Shown one piece after another: positions 61,288-64,000 of a stretch of 64,000 nucleotides of DNA (positions are counted from its first letter, which is position 1; every line of letters starts with the position of its first letter). Position numbers and translations under genes: made by a program. The stretch is from assembly GCA_905183005.1 (NCBI GenBank), contig CAJJDO010000055.1:143111-207110 (forward strand). Direction: 5' to 3'. The notes under the pieces are model-generated. The model ran no database searches and was not told the DNA's origin. It worked only from the letters and a program-made list of their open reading frames with translations. This stretch comes from Paramecium pentaurelia (taxonomy: Eukaryota > Ciliophora > Oligohymenophorea > Peniculida > Parameciidae).

Positions 61288-64000
61288 ATGAGTGAATAGT
61301 TAAATATAAGTAATGGGGAATATTTTAAATTGGTTGAAAAAGGAGTAAAAATAACAAGAGGTGCAGTTTAGAAATAATAAACTTATACTGATAATCAAAA
61401 TATTAGTTAATCATTTAATGAATAAAGTTCTGGGGAATAAGCATTAAGTAGCTCTCATCATCAAAGTAGTATGATTTAGTAATCTACTCATAATGATTAA
61501 TAGAAGAAGACATAAAAATAAAAGAAATCTTAACACAAAAAATTACCAAACTCATGTACTTCATGTGCTACTTAAGTTATTGAGAATTCTTTATGTAATG
61601 AATGTCTAATTAAATACGAGAAAAATAAATATTGCATTTTATGCAAAAAATCTATGTTTGAAAGGGATAAAGCAGAAAACATATGTGAGTGTCGTGATTG
61701 TGGTTTATATGTTCACAAAAAGTGTGAACCTCTATTTAAAGATCGTAAACCTAATTTCGACTCTTATAGATGTCCCAAATGTCGTATAGAATTAAGGAAA
61801 ATTATCTTTTGTGAACTAATCAGATATTTAACATATTTTGATGATGAAAAATTATTATGGTAATATGATCCAAGTTCTGTTAAATATAGAGAAGTTATTA
61901 AAAATCCTATAGATTTTGATACTATTCATAAGAAAAACAAAAAGGGTGAATATTTAGATAATCCTGAATTAAAACTCTACTCAGATATTAAATTAATGTG
62001 TTTTAATTTTTTAGAGTTTAATTTATCAAATCCTAAAGCTCATCGTAAAGGAAGTATTCTAAAAATTTTATATGATATTTTGTTTCAATAATTTAGAGGT
62101 TACTTAAAATTAACAGATGAAGATCTATTAACATATAAAAATAATATTCATTTATTTACTTCTGAAAATGTATAAATGGCATTTAGATTATTTTTGAATT
62201 ATGGGTTTGGTGGAAAAGATTTAGTAACTATTGAAGGGATAAATAATTATATTCCATTATGGGAACCATAATTATTGAGTATTACATAGCCAGTACCTTC
62301 TAGAAATGTTAAAAGTAATTTAATATAATGGGAAAAGACTATTAATCCAAATTTAGATTTTGAAAATGAAGATGAACCACTAATCAAATTAAATATGATT
62401 GATTTTTTAAAGTAATAAGTTTAAAGAGAAATAAAAATCAAGATTGATATTAATAAAATTACATAGAGACATCCTTATTTGGATTATTTATTCAAATTAG
62501 AACCTCCATAATTAACTGATGATTCAATTGATTCTCCATAATTGTAATATATAGTAAAAGACTTGTTAATTAAAGATTTAAGTACTGTTAGTTTAGTATA
62601 ACCTTTCACAATGAAAGTTGGTTGTCCTGAATTATTGTTTGAATATATTTGTTGTTCATGTGGAGGATATGAATTTCTAAATAATTTATTAATGTGTGAA
62701 AATTGCAATAAAACATATCACTTTTATTGTCAAATTAATAATTCTCAATATCATTAATAAAGAGTAATTAAATCCTTATAAAATTGGACATGTAATAATT
62801 GTGTTAAATGTAAAGAATGTGATAAATATGGTTTAAAAAATGATTTATTTTGCTGCAACTGTAATGATTTTTATCATTTCTAATGTGTTTTCAATAATTT
62901 CATAGCTCCAACTGATGGATTAGATTATTGGAAATGTAAGAATTGTTTTAAATGTGCTAATTGTTAAAATACTAAATTATTTGATCCAGAATTATTATCA
63001 AGAATTAAACCAACAACAACATCAAATACTGTATTTCATAATATTATCTTAGGTTCATATAAGTATTGAATACTTTTAAAATTTTTAATATTGTTTAAGT
63101 TGTGGTTTAGATGTAGCTGGTTTTAGATTTTGTTAATTTTGTGAAGAGTACATATAAATTAATAGTGATTAATAATCTAATGAATTTATTGAAATAGAGA
63201 ATTAAGAACTTGGATCATTGTATAGATTATATTTCTAAGATGTAAAATGTAAGTTCATTGACATCTATAATTTTAGAAAAGAGTATTGAAAAAATATATT
63301 TAAATAAAGAAACCAAGCCAATCAAATAGTACAAATAGTGTATAAAATGTAAATAATTTTATCATGTTACTTGCTTATTGAAGAACAAAAAAACTATTAA
63401 TAATGAAGGAATATGTTCAGATTGTTCTTAAGACATGTCCTAATTATTATTTAAAATTGAAAAGCTTAAAGAATAAAATATAAGATAAACTATAAAGGCT
63501 AAGTCATTAAAAAAAGTAGTTCCTGTTGTTTCTAATTTTTTGGAATGGGCACCTCAATTAAATTAAGTTTAGTAAACTTTCATTATGGAAAATTTAGAGT
63601 AATTAGAATCTCTTGTATCTAACTTTTTTTAATATTAACAAAATATTGAGAATTTAAAAGAGGATTTAACAAATAATAAAGATATTAGTGATGAATATAT
63701 TGGTAAATTGACATAATATTGGTGTGCAAGATATAATTGGTTTGAAGCTCCAAGATAATTATTTACTGTAACATAATAAAAAAGATAAGAATTTGTTCAT
63801 TTTTAATTGGAGAATGATTTTCATGAAAGATAACTATTGATCCATTTCTTTAAATAAAAAAAACAATTTGTTATATTCTCATTATAAACAATACTTGGTT
63901 AAAATAATTCATTATTTGAATTTAATAAAGTTAATAGATTTGCTTTAGATACAATTAGTCTTATAACTGATTTATAATGTTGTTTTGTATAACATTTAAA
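61288..64000 (+). CDS. Bromodomain-like / multi-PHD chromatin protein (3' end outside window)
   Basis: Over 850 residues to the window edge. After a Gln/Ser-rich start comes a first zinc cluster with many CxxC pairs (CILCKKSMFERDKAENICEC). A bromodomain-like helical part follows, ending KNPIDFDTIHKKNKKGEYLD. Two further PHD-type clusters follow: CSCGGYEFLNNLLMCENCNK with YHFYC, and CNNCVKCKECDKYGLKND with FYHFQC. Another zinc cluster (CLSCGLDVAGFRFCQFCEEY) and CIKCKQFYHVTC come later. PHD and bromodomains read histone marks, so a role in chromatin regulation is likely. No SET domain appears before the edge, but one could follow it. Short introns near 63070 and 63290 are evident. Confidence 0.8.

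Noticed and set aside
1..64000. Widespread premature stop codons (TAA/TAG) as evidence of pseudogenes
   Set aside because: These codons occur throughout conserved housekeeping proteins at Gln positions, so they are sense codons in this nuclear code.
1..64000. Mobile elements, CRISPR arrays, rRNA, tRNA, telomere repeats
   Set aside because: Looked for by eye on both strands; no transposase motifs, spaced repeats, cloverleaf-like conserved segments or telomeric G-rich arrays were noticed. A dedicated tRNA or ncRNA scan could still find small RNA genes.

Overview
The window looks like somatic (macronuclear) DNA of a ciliate, most likely a Paramecium species. Three observations support this. Long protein-like frames open only when TAA and TAG are read as glutamine and TGA is the sole stop. 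Genes are broken by tiny introns of about 19-33 nt, nearly all GTA...TAG. Genes are packed on both strands with gaps often under 100 bp in very AT-rich DNA. Three trichocyst matrix protein genes point to Paramecium specifically. Exon joins were checked by frame and, for most genes, by whether the total coding length is divisible by three.

Layout. 1-9.5 kb: a degenerate P4-ATPase (cut by the left edge), an HMG-box protein, a SAPS-like protein and a tubulin tyrosine ligase-like enzyme. 9.5-14.1 kb: a coiled-coil protein, a possible TEDC1 homologue and an R2R3 Myb factor. 14.4-20.5 kb: ATP-type PEP carboxykinase, diphthamide synthetase DPH6 and a trichocyst matrix protein. Here a 1,147-bp block is repeated exactly on both sides of one N, almost certainly an unmerged contig overlap. 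21-31.5 kb: ribosomal protein eS19, a PB1-domain protein, two more trichocyst genes, GSK3, ciliate-type hypotheticals and a decayed MORN-like gene. 32-38 kb: two long coiled-coil genes. 38-46.7 kb: threonine dehydratase, a multi-pass membrane protein, ribosomal protein eL33, CCT4, a small hypothetical and CCDC61. 46.7-49.5 kb: a tight same-strand row MOK kinase - IFT27 - ANP32. 50-55 kb: a secreted beta/gamma-crystallin-like protein, a B-box/WD40 protein and a CK1-type kinase. 55-64 kb: PSMG4 overlapping a small ORF, DGAT1-type acyltransferase, an LRR protein, a small basic protein and a bromodomain/PHD protein cut by the right edge.

Functionally this is mostly housekeeping sequence (ribosome, chaperonin, proteasome assembly, gluconeogenesis, lipid storage). 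Cilium and basal-body genes (TTLL, CCDC61, IFT27, MOK, possibly TEDC1) and trichocyst genes are conspicuous. I saw no mobile element, CRISPR, rRNA or tRNA gene. I found no convincing new multi-gene system. The most unusual items are the pseudo-flippase, the crystallin-like secreted protein, the overlapping PSMG4/ORF pair, one apparent GTA...TTG intron and the assembly duplication.
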